DNA of 64,000 nt. It comes from UBA5614 sp963667535. Lineage in GTDB: Bacteria > Cloacimonadota > Cloacimonadia > Cloacimonadales > Cloacimonadaceae. The stretch spans positions 558,001 to 622,000 of the forward strand of contig CAXXDU010000002.1 in assembly GCA_963667535.2 (NCBI GenBank), in the 5' to 3' direction. The notes under the pieces were generated by a model. It saw only the letters and a list, made by a program, of their open reading frames with translations. It was not told the DNA's origin and did not search any database. This document shows, piece by piece, positions 9,129 through 18,537 of this stretch; the stretch's first letter is position 1; each line of letters starts with the position of its first letter. The translations under genes and the position numbers were made by a program.

Positions 9129-11453
9129 TTAATCAAATACTTCAACCTGGAGGATTTTACCTGTTACGACATCTATACTATAATAATCGCATGTGTTATC
9201 AATGTAATAAGGATTCAATTCCCAGACTAATCTATATTTATAAATATCTGAGTCTTTCACTTTGAAAGGAGCAAATCTGAGTATTAACGGTCCGTTTAAA
9301 TACGTGTAGTCATCGTGTAAATATTGGCTAGCAAAATCAGTAAAGTAGTTGAATTCTCCCGAAAGGTTATCAAGCTCTGTATAATGAAAGAATAATGAGT
9401 CCTCATGGGTAATCAAATTGCGTTCAAGCCGGTATGTGATAATATCCAATATTGTCTGGGGCGTTAGCACACAAGCCGGCAAAGACTTTTCGAAATCATA
9501 ATTCAGATATGGTAAAAGATTGTAGCTTATATGATATTTGTTTTCATCAGGATCATATGAGACAATGTTGACATCTGTATTAGTGATGCCTTTTATCTCG
9601 TATGTCTTGTAGCAGAGATAAGCTGAAATTCCGTTTTCATATTCGTTTTGACGTAAATTCCAGGAATAATCCTTTGGATTGAGTTTAAATAATTGAAGTA
9701 AACAGGCATTGATAGCATAGCAATTTGCTAAAAGCTGAACTGAGTCAGCCGGAGTAGTAAGGTTTAAGTATGCATTAAAACTATAAACTTTATTAGTTCC
9801 GGGGTCAACTCTATAATCACCTGTAAAGCCGATTGGAGTAAAAGCCTCTTCGATAGCTTTGGTTTCTTTGGGGTCAGGTTTTAACTTGTCTGCATCTTTC
9901 CAGATTTTTTCATAGTCGGAATCATCTCTATCATCTCCAAAAAGGCTAATACCAGTAAATTCATCATAATATTTCTGCCTGCTTTGTTCATCAATACTAC
10001 GAACTACCCATCCTGTTTTTACATCAGTTAATTCTTCACCACCACCTCCTCCCATAATAGGTATTACACATAGTCTGGCTTTTAAGCTATGCGCTCTGTC
10101 ATAGTAACAGTTATTATGGAGGATAGTTGAAGCGCTGACATATTTGTATGCAACTGTACCGGATTTTTGACTTTCCTCTTTATAATAGTCTTGTTCATAC
10201 CGGATATAATTTTCCAGGATAGAAACAGGAGAGACTACTTCTTTGCTATAGATTACAGGTTTTGTCCAAACTTGTGGACTTATCCACAAAGTATGTTGTG
10301 TAGTATTGTAATATATCTCAGTGTGCAATCTGGAAGTATCATAGGGTAATTGATACTTAAAGGATTGAATATATGTAGATACATATTCTTTGTCATAAGA
10401 TTCGTATTCTGCACCTCTTAGTTGAGTATATAGGTATTCTGTCTGAAAGTCAAAGCCAAGTTGTTTATACATCTGTTGTAAACAGGTTATATAATAATCT
10501 GATACTTGCCGAAACTCAGTTGTATCCCTTACGTTCAGCGTTACTTCAATATCTGAGAAGTCGATTCTGCCATAATCAATTTTAAAACTGCTTTTTTCTG
10601 ATAGTTTTGCTATTTTAATAAAGTTATTGGCTGCTTTTATCAAAGGTATGTTTTCCTGCCAGAGTTTTTGTGCCTCACCCCTAAGCTCTCCGGTTGCAGC
10701 ATTAATACAATAAACAGTCCTTGGGTAGTCTGTATTGGAGCACTTCCATTGCAGGGAAAAGCTGGAATTCGCATCGTCTGGTTTATCGGGAAAAAGATTA
10801 AGGGTTAGAAAGTAATGATAGTAATCCCTTTGGTTGTTAAAAAACAAATCTCCATGTATTGAAGCAGTATCGGTAAGAGCATAGGTTTGCTTTACTGAAC
10901 TAAAATCTGATTTTCGATTGTTGGGATCTATCACGATATTGAATGTCGCCTTGATTGTCTCAAGGGAGACTACCTTGTCAGTGATTGTGATTGGCTTCAT
11001 ATACAGAGTATTGTGAATCGAATAAGTATCGGTCTCAGGATGATAGGTTATAAGCAGATAATAGGGCTGATGTACCAGATAGAATCTTTTCCAGTACTGG
11101 ATATATTGACAGCTTTTAGACTTATCATCATAGTTTATGGGTTTGAGTGTAAAGTTTGCTCCCTGCTTTTGATAGATGACGTTTAAATCATTGGCAATTT
11201 TGCCCATACTAGCGTGCAATGCAACAGAGTCCCGGGGAACAGGCAGATTGAATGTACCGCTGAGCTTGGTGAAAATACGTCCATCCTCGGCAGGTACGTA
11301 ATCTCCCTTAAAGCCTGTTTGTGTACAAAACTGGCTAAACAGAACAGAAGAAACATTATTTGCATCTGCTGAATCAGTAGGTTTTGCTAAAAGCTGACAA
11401 CAGAAACACAAGATAACACAAATCAATAGTAAGGCTGTAGTTTTACAATACAT
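9129..11453 (-). CDS. Exported triple FTP/PepSY-like module protein, array copy 4
   Basis: 774 aa. Signal peptide at the N-terminus (LLLICVILCFCCQLLAK). The first module is very close to copies 3 and 5: GFKGDY, DGRIFTKLSGTFNLP, SCQYIQYW, HQPYYLLITY, LYMKPITITDKVVS, then INAATGEL. The second module carries WTKPVIYSKEVVSP; a third starts around AFTPIGFTGDY and ends SIDVVTGKIL. The start has AGGAAGGG a few bases upstream. The stop lies 58 bp before copy 5. No catalytic motif is seen. Five near-equivalent secreted copies suggest dosage or diversification; that is inference. Confidence 0.75.
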   Translation of the reverse strand: MYCKTTALLLICVILCFCCQLLAKPTDSADANNVSSVLFSQFCTQTGFKGDYVPAEDGRIFTKLSGTFNLPVPRDSVALHASMGKIANDLNVIYQKQGANFTLKPINYDDKSKSCQYIQYWKRFYLVHQPYYLLITYHPETDTYSIHNTLYMKPITITDKVVSLETIKATFNIVIDPNNRKSDFSSVKQTYALTDTASIHGDLFFNNQRDYYHYFLTLNLFPDKPDDANSSFSLQWKCSNTDYPRTVYCINAATGELRGEAQKLWQENIPLIKAANNFIKIAKLSEKSSFKIDYGRIDFSDIEVTLNVRDTTEFRQVSDYYITCLQQMYKQLGFDFQTEYLYTQLRGAEYESYDKEYVSTYIQSFKYQLPYDTSRLHTEIYYNTTQHTLWISPQVWTKPVIYSKEVVSPVSILENYIRYEQDYYKEESQKSGTVAYKYVSASTILHNNCYYDRAHSLKARLCVIPIMGGGGGEELTDVKTGWVVRSIDEQSRQKYYDEFTGISLFGDDRDDSDYEKIWKDADKLKPDPKETKAIEEAFTPIGFTGDYRVDPGTNKVYSFNAYLNLTTPADSVQLLANCYAINACLLQLFKLNPKDYSWNLRQNEYENGISAYLCYKTYEIKGITNTDVNIVSYDPDENKYHISYNLLPYLNYDFEKSLPACVLTPQTILDIITYRLERNLITHEDSLFFHYTELDNLSGEFNYFTDFASQYLHDDYTYLNGPLILRFAPFKVKDSDIYKYRLVWELNPYYIDNTCDYYSIDVVTGKILQVEVFD

Positions 11454-11477
11454 CTGACCCTTCCTGTTGATGTTCCA

Positions 11478-13625
11478 CTATATCATAACCTCATCAGATC
11501 TTTCACTTTCCACTGCTAATTTTTCTCCCGTAACAGCATCAATTTTATAATAATACCCCTGAATGTCCCAGATAAGTTTATACACATATCTGTTATCGGT
11601 ATTCTTTACCTTGTAGGGATATAGACAAAGCGTGAAAAACCCTTTGGCGAAATCTCCTGATCCAGTTTCTGAGGGAGGTGGAATATACCTTAACTCCTCT
11701 TTGGGGTAATCTCTTGACGCAATATCTTCAGATTCTGGATTCCCGGTTTTCAGATAGTTTGCCAGCTCTGTCCTGATGATATTGAAGTTACCTCTTCCCT
11801 CAAGGATATGTAAAGCAGATTGGGGACTGATAATAATCTCCGGCATTTTATAATTCTGCGGTTTCAGATAATAAAGGTTGTCAGATTCTTTTATCGGCTC
11901 ATAGTATTTAAGCTCAATATTGACCGGGTCTTGCCACGCGTTACAAGGGACAATTAGTCTCATGCCTTTGTAATAATGACTGAATTTTACATATCTGTCA
12001 TATTTTCCTGCGGTTTTATCTGAGAAGTCGATTGTCCATTTCAGATAGTGGATGAACTGTATAAGTTTAAATTTTATTGTTTTGGCTATCATACGAAAAT
12101 CAACTTTAATACTCGGTAAGCCAAAACCTACAGGTCTGAATTCATTGCGCGGGATGCCGGAAACAGGATTATAAGTGCCACACACATTATTATTATGCCA
12201 GGAAACATTCCAGACAAGTTCAGGAACTTTAGAAGACTTGTCATCATCAACATTTGGTATGATATACAATCGTGCTGTCCTTTTCAGCTTGTAGTCATTA
12301 TATTGATTAGCATAGGGAATGGTATTGATATCCACTTTGTTTTTGGCAATCATCTTACAGATAAGTTTAGAAAGAAACGAGTCAGGTGCAAATTTACTTC
12401 TTATAAATGATATTTTTGCGATAGCCTTGGGAGATATTATTTGTTTGGGAAAAGCTATTGGCTTAGCCAGCAGCATACTCGTTATAATTAATTGTCCTGT
12501 GGTTCTGTATAAAACAAAGTCAAGACGGAAACGGGTTTCGTCTTCACCTAATAAGGGATACCTTTGAACTTGTTTATAGTTGAATGAGAATACTTTACCA
12601 TCAGCAGAAATGAAGGTTTCATAATATTTTAACTGAAATTCCTCACCAAGCTGTTTGTACATTTTAAGTATTGCCGGTATATATTTGTCTGTGTATTGAT
12701 GAAAACTGAGCGTATCCCCGATAGAGACCTTATTAATTTCAAAACTGATTCTGCCGTCCTGGATAAAAGAACGGCAGTTACCTGAGAGGTTATTGTCGGC
12801 AATAAAGTTTATTGCAGCAATGGTACAAGGGACTTTATCCCGCCAGTATTTGAGCAGAGAACCAGTCAAATTGCCTGATGCTGCATCAGCAAAATAAGAC
12901 ATTTCACCCATTTCAAAATCCTGGTAATTCCACTGCAAAGTATATTCCTGAGATTTGCTGTTTTCTGCGGCAGGATAAAGATTGAGATAAATCCCAGAGT
13001 ACTGGCTATCGTTAAACTTGTTATAGTATTCATATAAGGTTTTAAGAGTATCAGTTGAAACATAGTCTTTTTGAATTGCGGATAAATCGGTATTCAGGTT
13101 AGATACATCTGTCACAAAATTATAAATGCGCTTAAATGTTATTAAGCTTACTATCTTATCCGGTATTGTAATCGGTTTCATATACAGGTTATTATGAACC
13201 GAGTAGGTGCCTTTCTCAGAATTGTATGATATCAGCAGATAATATGGCTGTTTATCCAGATAAAAGTTATCCCAGAATTGGATATACTGACAGCTTTTAT
13301 ATTTATTATCATAGCTGATGCGTTTGAGAGTATAATTTGCTCCCTGCTTTTGATAGATAGCGCTTAAATCATGGGCGATTTTATCCATATTGGCTTGAAG
13401 AGCAAGAGAGTCTTTGGGCATAGGCAGATTAAATGTGCCGCTGAGTTTTGTAAATAAGCGTCCATCATCTGCAGATGTATAGTCTCCCTTAAAACCACTG
13501 CTTTTGATAAATTCTTTTGATTGAGGAGTCTGAACTGCAGAGTTTGAAGAATCACACGTTGTTAATACTACTACAAAACTAACGAGTATACATTCAAGAA
13601 CCAAGAGAACTATTCTATACTTCAT
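11478..13625 (-). CDS. Triple-module array copy 3: probable lipoprotein, third module shortened
   Basis: 715 aa, the shortest copy. The N-terminus has a lipobox-like end to its signal (VVLTTC), so it is probably a lipoprotein. Module A is highly similar to copy 4 (GFKGDYTSADDGRLFTKLSG; GANYTLKR; SCQYIQFW; LYMKPITIPDKIVS). Module B includes LAKPIAFPKQIISPKAI. Module C lacks its usual front part: after FRPVGFG there is no GxFNLPxPxDS block, and the sequence runs straight into a helix and HYYKGMRL, then SPQSAL and KIDAVTGEKL. GGAG precedes the start. Only 24 bp separate its stop from copy 4. Confidence 0.73.
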   Translation of the reverse strand: MKYRIVLLVLECILVSFVVVLTTCDSSNSAVQTPQSKEFIKSSGFKGDYTSADDGRLFTKLSGTFNLPMPKDSLALQANMDKIAHDLSAIYQKQGANYTLKRISYDNKYKSCQYIQFWDNFYLDKQPYYLLISYNSEKGTYSVHNNLYMKPITIPDKIVSLITFKRIYNFVTDVSNLNTDLSAIQKDYVSTDTLKTLYEYYNKFNDSQYSGIYLNLYPAAENSKSQEYTLQWNYQDFEMGEMSYFADAASGNLTGSLLKYWRDKVPCTIAAINFIADNNLSGNCRSFIQDGRISFEINKVSIGDTLSFHQYTDKYIPAILKMYKQLGEEFQLKYYETFISADGKVFSFNYKQVQRYPLLGEDETRFRLDFVLYRTTGQLIITSMLLAKPIAFPKQIISPKAIAKISFIRSKFAPDSFLSKLICKMIAKNKVDINTIPYANQYNDYKLKRTARLYIIPNVDDDKSSKVPELVWNVSWHNNNVCGTYNPVSGIPRNEFRPVGFGLPSIKVDFRMIAKTIKFKLIQFIHYLKWTIDFSDKTAGKYDRYVKFSHYYKGMRLIVPCNAWQDPVNIELKYYEPIKESDNLYYLKPQNYKMPEIIISPQSALHILEGRGNFNIIRTELANYLKTGNPESEDIASRDYPKEELRYIPPPSETGSGDFAKGFFTLCLYPYKVKNTDNRYVYKLIWDIQGYYYKIDAVTGEKLAVESERSDEVMI

Positions 13626-13665
13626 CTTTACTCCAATACACTCTACCTCCCATTAGTAATAAAGC

Positions 13666-16005
13666 TTAGTATAAGATCGGAGGAAATTCTCTGATCTTGT
13701 CTTTGTAGATTTCTCCGGTTACAGCATCGATTTTATACATAGGAAAACTATTGGAAAAGACTAACCAGATAAGTTTGTATTCAATTTTGTTTACTGAATT
13801 CTCATCTTCGATTGGGTAAAACCTTAAATAGAGACTCTGAAAACCTCTATAACTAAAGTCTTGATTGGGAGGAGCATAATCCATGGTTCCGGAAATATTG
13901 GAAAGCTCAGTCCAGACATATTGCAGGTTTGTTTCATCTTGTGATATCGACCATGCAGTTTGCGGGTTGATAACACTTCCCGGCATTTCATATTTCAAAG
14001 GCTTGAGATAGGATTTGATAAAATACTTATTTTCAGTGCCGTTATATTCCATCGTGATATTGTTGTTTAAATTCACCCCAATAGGTGGAACCACCCAAAA
14101 CCCTTTATAATAAAGGTCTGCCCTTCTCTCATTATCATTGGAATTATCGTCTTTATGATATTTCGGGTTATACTTTCTATCGTATTTATAAGTGTAATCG
14201 GGGGTATCCAGATGATTTAATTTGAGCAGGATATTTATAATTTTCCGGCTTTTTTTATTAAACCTGTTTAAGTCTTTTACCTTGGGAAAATTGTAGGAAA
14301 CTTCAAAGCTATGATATTCGGGAAACAGCGTGTTATCTATGAATTTACCTGCTTTACCCATGCGTAAAAAGGCGAGTGCCATCTTGAAATGCTTTACTCC
14401 GGCACTTGTTTGTTTGTCACCATCTGTATTAGTAAGTCTGTATTCTCCCTGTTCAGAACCATATAATGGCTTTCCGGTCTCAGGATTATAAATTCCATGT
14501 TGACTGCCATTAATATCATTAACATACCAGGCGAGTCTGTATTCTTTTTCTGTTTGCGAATCGTCACAGTATATCGGTATGATTCGCAGACCGGCTGTCC
14601 TTTGGGCTTTACTATCGGTATAATGATTATTAAACGGAACAGTGTTTATACTCACTTTGTTTGTGCTGATTTTATTATAGGCGATTACAAAATCTTCTGA
14701 GTCAGGAGCATATTTGCAGATTAATTGAGTGATATCTATGATAGCCTGAGGAGCTAATATTTTGGCAGGATATTCCTGAGGCTGAGTTACCAGGTGGATT
14801 TGTATATCCATGATACCGGTCAGAGTGTTCAGCGTATAGAGAATTTTGTATTTCAGAAGGTCATCACCATTACAAACCGGATACCTGAGTTGCTGAATAT
14901 ATGTTGCATAATATAACACCCCATTCTCATTACCACTGATTTTTGTATCCTGATAACCTACTTTAATATCCATACCATATTGGTCATACTTTTTGAGAAG
15001 AGCTTTCGTATACTTGTCTGTCACTTGTTTATAACTCATAGTATCTTTGATTGCTTCCGGAGCTTTGATACCAGATATTACAAGATAGTCATTGTTATTA
15101 ACTCTATAAGTACAATTTCCGGCAAGATTATTATCACTGATAAAACTTTTTACCAGAGATGGGAAAAGTGCTCTATCCTGCCATTCTTTCCGGTGATTGC
15201 CTATCAAGCTGCCGGTTTTTGCATCTATTTGGATATCGGGTCTGTCAGAAAGTAATTTATGATACTTCCATTGCAGTGAATACTCGTTAGATTCACTTTT
15301 ATCTGTGACCGGAAAGAGATTGAGGAAAAGCAGGTTGGTGTAATCTTCCTCTTCATAATTGGAGAGTAGTTCCAGACCGTCATATGAATATTCAACTTCC
15401 TTAAATCTATTAATTGTTTGTAGATTTTCAGTGGGAATATATTCCTTTTGAAACCCGGAAAATTCAACGTCTTGCCTGTATTTATCAGCTATAATTTCCA
15501 GAATATGTTTTACAGTGCTGAGATTTACTATCTTGTCCGGTATTGATATCGGCTTCATATAAAGGGTATTCTGGAGCGAATATGTGTTGTTATCGGTATA
15601 ATACGTAATCAACAGATAATGAGGTTGATTTACCAGGTTGAATTGTTTCCAGTATTGGACATATTGGCAGCTATTATACTTATCATCATAATTTGTTCGT
15701 TTCAGTATATAGTTTGCTCCTTGCTCTTGATATATGGCGTTTAGTTCACCTGCTATTTTGTCCATATTCGCCTGTATTGAAATCGAATCCTTGGGAATCG
15801 GCAGATTAAATTTGCCGTTTAAACTGGATACTATCCTGCCATCTTTAACTTCTTTGTAATCGCCCACAAAACCGCTATTTTTTATGAATTCAGCTAATTG
15901 AGGAGTCTGGATTACAGATTGTGAAACGTCCCGACAAGAAAATAATCCTGCTAAACATATTAGTATAATGAGAAGTAACAGTATTACTGACCTATGTTTC
16001 ATCAT
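13666..16005 (-). CDS. Triple-module array copy 2: probable lipoprotein
   Basis: About 779 aa from MMKHRSVILLL. That start is chosen because it aligns with the MMHRL start of copy 5. A start at 16023 with GAGG upstream is a real alternative. The hydrophobic segment ends LAGLFSC, a lipobox-like site. Module A: GFVGDY, DGRIVSSLNGKFNLPIP, NSCQYVQYW, LYMKPISIPDKIVN, then IDAKTGSL. Module B: VTQPQEYPAKILAPQAI. Module C: YNFPKVKD, LYYKGFWV, INPQTAWSI, YKIDAVTGEI. It has a basic, asparagine-rich insert in the third module (PKYHKDDNSNDNERR). Its neighbours are copies of itself, same strand, gaps of 40 and 52 bp. Confidence 0.72.
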   Translation of the reverse strand: MMKHRSVILLLLIILICLAGLFSCRDVSQSVIQTPQLAEFIKNSGFVGDYKEVKDGRIVSSLNGKFNLPIPKDSISIQANMDKIAGELNAIYQEQGANYILKRTNYDDKYNSCQYVQYWKQFNLVNQPHYLLITYYTDNNTYSLQNTLYMKPISIPDKIVNLSTVKHILEIIADKYRQDVEFSGFQKEYIPTENLQTINRFKEVEYSYDGLELLSNYEEEDYTNLLFLNLFPVTDKSESNEYSLQWKYHKLLSDRPDIQIDAKTGSLIGNHRKEWQDRALFPSLVKSFISDNNLAGNCTYRVNNNDYLVISGIKAPEAIKDTMSYKQVTDKYTKALLKKYDQYGMDIKVGYQDTKISGNENGVLYYATYIQQLRYPVCNGDDLLKYKILYTLNTLTGIMDIQIHLVTQPQEYPAKILAPQAIIDITQLICKYAPDSEDFVIAYNKISTNKVSINTVPFNNHYTDSKAQRTAGLRIIPIYCDDSQTEKEYRLAWYVNDINGSQHGIYNPETGKPLYGSEQGEYRLTNTDGDKQTSAGVKHFKMALAFLRMGKAGKFIDNTLFPEYHSFEVSYNFPKVKDLNRFNKKSRKIINILLKLNHLDTPDYTYKYDRKYNPKYHKDDNSNDNERRADLYYKGFWVVPPIGVNLNNNITMEYNGTENKYFIKSYLKPLKYEMPGSVINPQTAWSISQDETNLQYVWTELSNISGTMDYAPPNQDFSYRGFQSLYLRFYPIEDENSVNKIEYKLIWLVFSNSFPMYKIDAVTGEIYKDKIREFPPILY

Positions 16006-16057
16006 TCCATCAATGAACAGCATGATATACCTCATAATTTATTATACTGAACAATTA

Positions 16058-18337
16058 CTAATCAGCAGCATAATACCTGACGATTTCTCCGGTAACTGCA
16101 TTAATAACAAGTGAACTATATTTGGGACCATCAACATTCCAAACCAATTTATATTCATATAGTTTTGTGCCATCATCATTGATTTCTATAGGAGAAAATA
16201 AAAGATGAATATTCTGAGGTTCATCACCATCATTACTATAACCCAATCTGATTTTCACTCCGGATGGAGTATTGTCATAATGATAACCATCTAAACTTGC
16301 GATATCTGATATTTCTGACCAGATTAATGGGACAGAATCATCAGTCATATTACATGCTGACAGGGGTGATATCAGGCAATCAGGATACAGACTTTCAATC
16401 TCGCTGCTAAGGTAATAACTGATATAATCGCGAACCATATATTTGTTTGTACTGCTGTAATAATAAATGTCCACCGGGTTTTGCTCTATATTCTCATTAG
16501 GTTGAATACCTGCTAAGAAGATGTCTTTGTAAAATATGTTGAAAGTCATTACCGGGAGCGAATCCTGTCTGCCTGCTTTAAAACTGTAATCAAGAACGCT
16601 TATCTTATGTAAATCCATAAGACAACTTAAAATCGTTACACAATTGGAAGTGAACTGCTCAGCATCTGCCGGAATTGGTAAATTCAGAGAAGCTTCAAAA
16701 TAATGTGAGTTAACATATTCTGAAGAAGGTTTTCCTGTAAATCCTATGGGCTTGAATGCATCTGCAATATCTTCTTCTGTGATGTTATCAGGAATAGTTG
16801 TTTTCTTATCTTTTTCTTTAGCATATTCACGTCTATCAGAATAACCTGATGGCATACCCGTAACCGGGTCAAATTTATACCTATTGTTATTGCCGGAGAC
16901 CTGCCACATTAGATATATATTAGCAAGCATTTCATCAGGAGATGCAGGAAACAACATCAATCTGGCAGCAAATCCTGTTTTACTATCTGTATATCTATTG
17001 TCAGCCGGGATTAACGAGATGTCGGTAAAGCTGTTGATTATTTGTTTAGTGGTATCATCTGAGATGTCATTGCCCTTTACTTGTATGTAGCCTGCCAATT
17101 CAAGTATAGCTTTGGGAGAAACAACCCTGGCAGGATAGGATATTGGCTTAGTATAAATATTTGTATTGATATAAAAGTATTTTTCAACTGAGTTATATCC
17201 AACGAGAAATCCAATGACGGATGCCCCTTCATCTATCGGAAATCTGAACTTTTGCTTATAATGCGATAGAAAAATTAATTGTCCGTCATTTTCAACTTCA
17301 GAGGTGCGTACATAATCAACTGCTGTTGTGAATCCAAATACCTTATACATCTCAAGCAGAGTCGGAATAAACTTATCTGCCTCCCTATGCATAGCCTCTG
17401 TGTCCCTGATAACAACATCAGGGTATTTGATATCACTGAAGCTTAATCTACTGAAGCTTAATCTTCCACCTCCTTCATTGTACTCAGCATAAACTTTACC
17501 GGATACATGTATATTCCGGATAAACCAGTTGGCAGCATCAATGAAAGGTCTTTTCTTTTGTAATAAGTCCATTAGCGCTTCTGAAAGTTCACCTTTCTCA
17601 GCATCAATCAAATTCACCTTATTGTCAATTTCATCACCGGTTTTCCACATTAATTTATATCCCACTATCTGATTATTGACCTTATCGGGATATAGGTTCA
17701 AAGCAATTTCAAGTCTTATATAATCAGGGTCAGATGTATTATAATAAACGGTTTTTAAAGTATTTGTAAGGACATATTCTTTCTTTACTCCATTAATATC
17801 CGGATTGAGGTTTGTATTGCTTTCAAGCATATCAAACATGGTTTGGGCTGTCTGTTTTGATATTACTTTATCGGGTATGGAAACAGGTTTCATGTACAAT
17901 TTGTTATATACAGAATAAGAATTGATTTGAGGATGATAGACAATCAGCAAATAATAGGGCTGGTGCACCAGAAAAAACTGATTCCAGTATTGCACATACT
18001 GGCAGGTTTGGGTGGAATCTGTGTAACTGTTGCACTTGAGGGAATAATTTGCTCCGTTCGATTTATAAATGTTGTAAAGTTCAGTAACAATCTTATCAGC
18101 ATTTTGGCGTAGGGTAAGTGAGTCATTGGGAACAGACAGATTAAAAGTTCCCTTCAGTTTAGTGAAAATACGTCCATCATCTGCAGGTGTGTAGTCTCCC
18201 TTAAAACCACTTCTGGTAATGAAATCTGCTAATTGAGAAGCTTGCTTTGCAGAAATTGATGTATCTTGTGCATATAATACACCTGTCAGACCAATAAGGA
18301 TACTTATAAGCAACAGAGCTTTTAGCCCTTGTTTCAT
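16058..18337 (-). CDS. Exported triple FTP/PepSY-like module protein, array copy 1 (promoter-proximal)
   Basis: 759 aa from MKQGLKALLL, which has AGGGGG upstream. The signal peptide ends GVLYAQ, a typical SPI site. Module A: GFKGDYTPADDGRIF, GTFNLSVPNDS, TCQYVQYW, LYMKPVSIPDKVIS, LIDAEKGEL. Module B: HYKQKFRFP, IYTKPISYPARVVSPKAI, FDPVTGMP. Module C: AFKPIGFTGK, LNLPIPAD, SPLSAC, VINAVTGEIV. In module B, the order 'HYKQKF.., long beta hairpin, P.rvvSP..A' closely follows FTP-then-PepSY order in thermolysin-type propeptides, but no peptidase domain is attached. It is the first gene behind the only recognisable promoter of the array. Confidence 0.75.
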   Translation of the reverse strand: MKQGLKALLLISILIGLTGVLYAQDTSISAKQASQLADFITRSGFKGDYTPADDGRIFTKLKGTFNLSVPNDSLTLRQNADKIVTELYNIYKSNGANYSLKCNSYTDSTQTCQYVQYWNQFFLVHQPYYLLIVYHPQINSYSVYNKLYMKPVSIPDKVISKQTAQTMFDMLESNTNLNPDINGVKKEYVLTNTLKTVYYNTSDPDYIRLEIALNLYPDKVNNQIVGYKLMWKTGDEIDNKVNLIDAEKGELSEALMDLLQKKRPFIDAANWFIRNIHVSGKVYAEYNEGGGRLSFSRLSFSDIKYPDVVIRDTEAMHREADKFIPTLLEMYKVFGFTTAVDYVRTSEVENDGQLIFLSHYKQKFRFPIDEGASVIGFLVGYNSVEKYFYINTNIYTKPISYPARVVSPKAILELAGYIQVKGNDISDDTTKQIINSFTDISLIPADNRYTDSKTGFAARLMLFPASPDEMLANIYLMWQVSGNNNRYKFDPVTGMPSGYSDRREYAKEKDKKTTIPDNITEEDIADAFKPIGFTGKPSSEYVNSHYFEASLNLPIPADAEQFTSNCVTILSCLMDLHKISVLDYSFKAGRQDSLPVMTFNIFYKDIFLAGIQPNENIEQNPVDIYYYSSTNKYMVRDYISYYLSSEIESLYPDCLISPLSACNMTDDSVPLIWSEISDIASLDGYHYDNTPSGVKIRLGYSNDGDEPQNIHLLFSPIEINDDGTKLYEYKLVWNVDGPKYSSLVINAVTGEIVRYYAAD

Positions 18338-18418
18338 TTTACCCCCTGAGAACGGATTCCCACGCATCTCTTTTATAAACAAATCCGATTAAAATTTAGT
18401 ATGCCACCATTTTTTAAA

Positions 18419-18446
18419 TATTTATAATTCTTCCCTTTTTTGTCAA
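18419..18446 (-). promoter_or_regulatory. Candidate promoter for the five-gene array
   Basis: On the minus strand TTGACA (18446-18441) and TAAATA (18424-18419) are 16 nt apart, about 80 bp before the first start codon. A perfect 12-bp palindrome, CTGAGCGCTCAG, at 18477-18488 sits just upstream of the -35 box and could be an operator. The short gaps between the five genes (24-58 bp) suit a single transcript. Confidence 0.5.
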
Positions 18447-18537
18447 TGATAAATTTGTCTTAGTTGGGAAAAAAGTCTGAGCGCTCAGGGTAAGGTTTCT
18501 ATTCACTTTTTTGTGACAAGAAGGCACAGAGAGATAT

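Noticed and set aside
10280..10292. TTATCCACA DnaA-box-like sequence
   Set aside because: A single site inside the coding region of array copy 4; isolated matches occur by chance.
6779..18337. Metalloprotease activity for the array proteins
   Set aside because: Propeptide-like modules suggested a thermolysin relative, but no HExxH or downstream glutamate motif occurs in any of the five.
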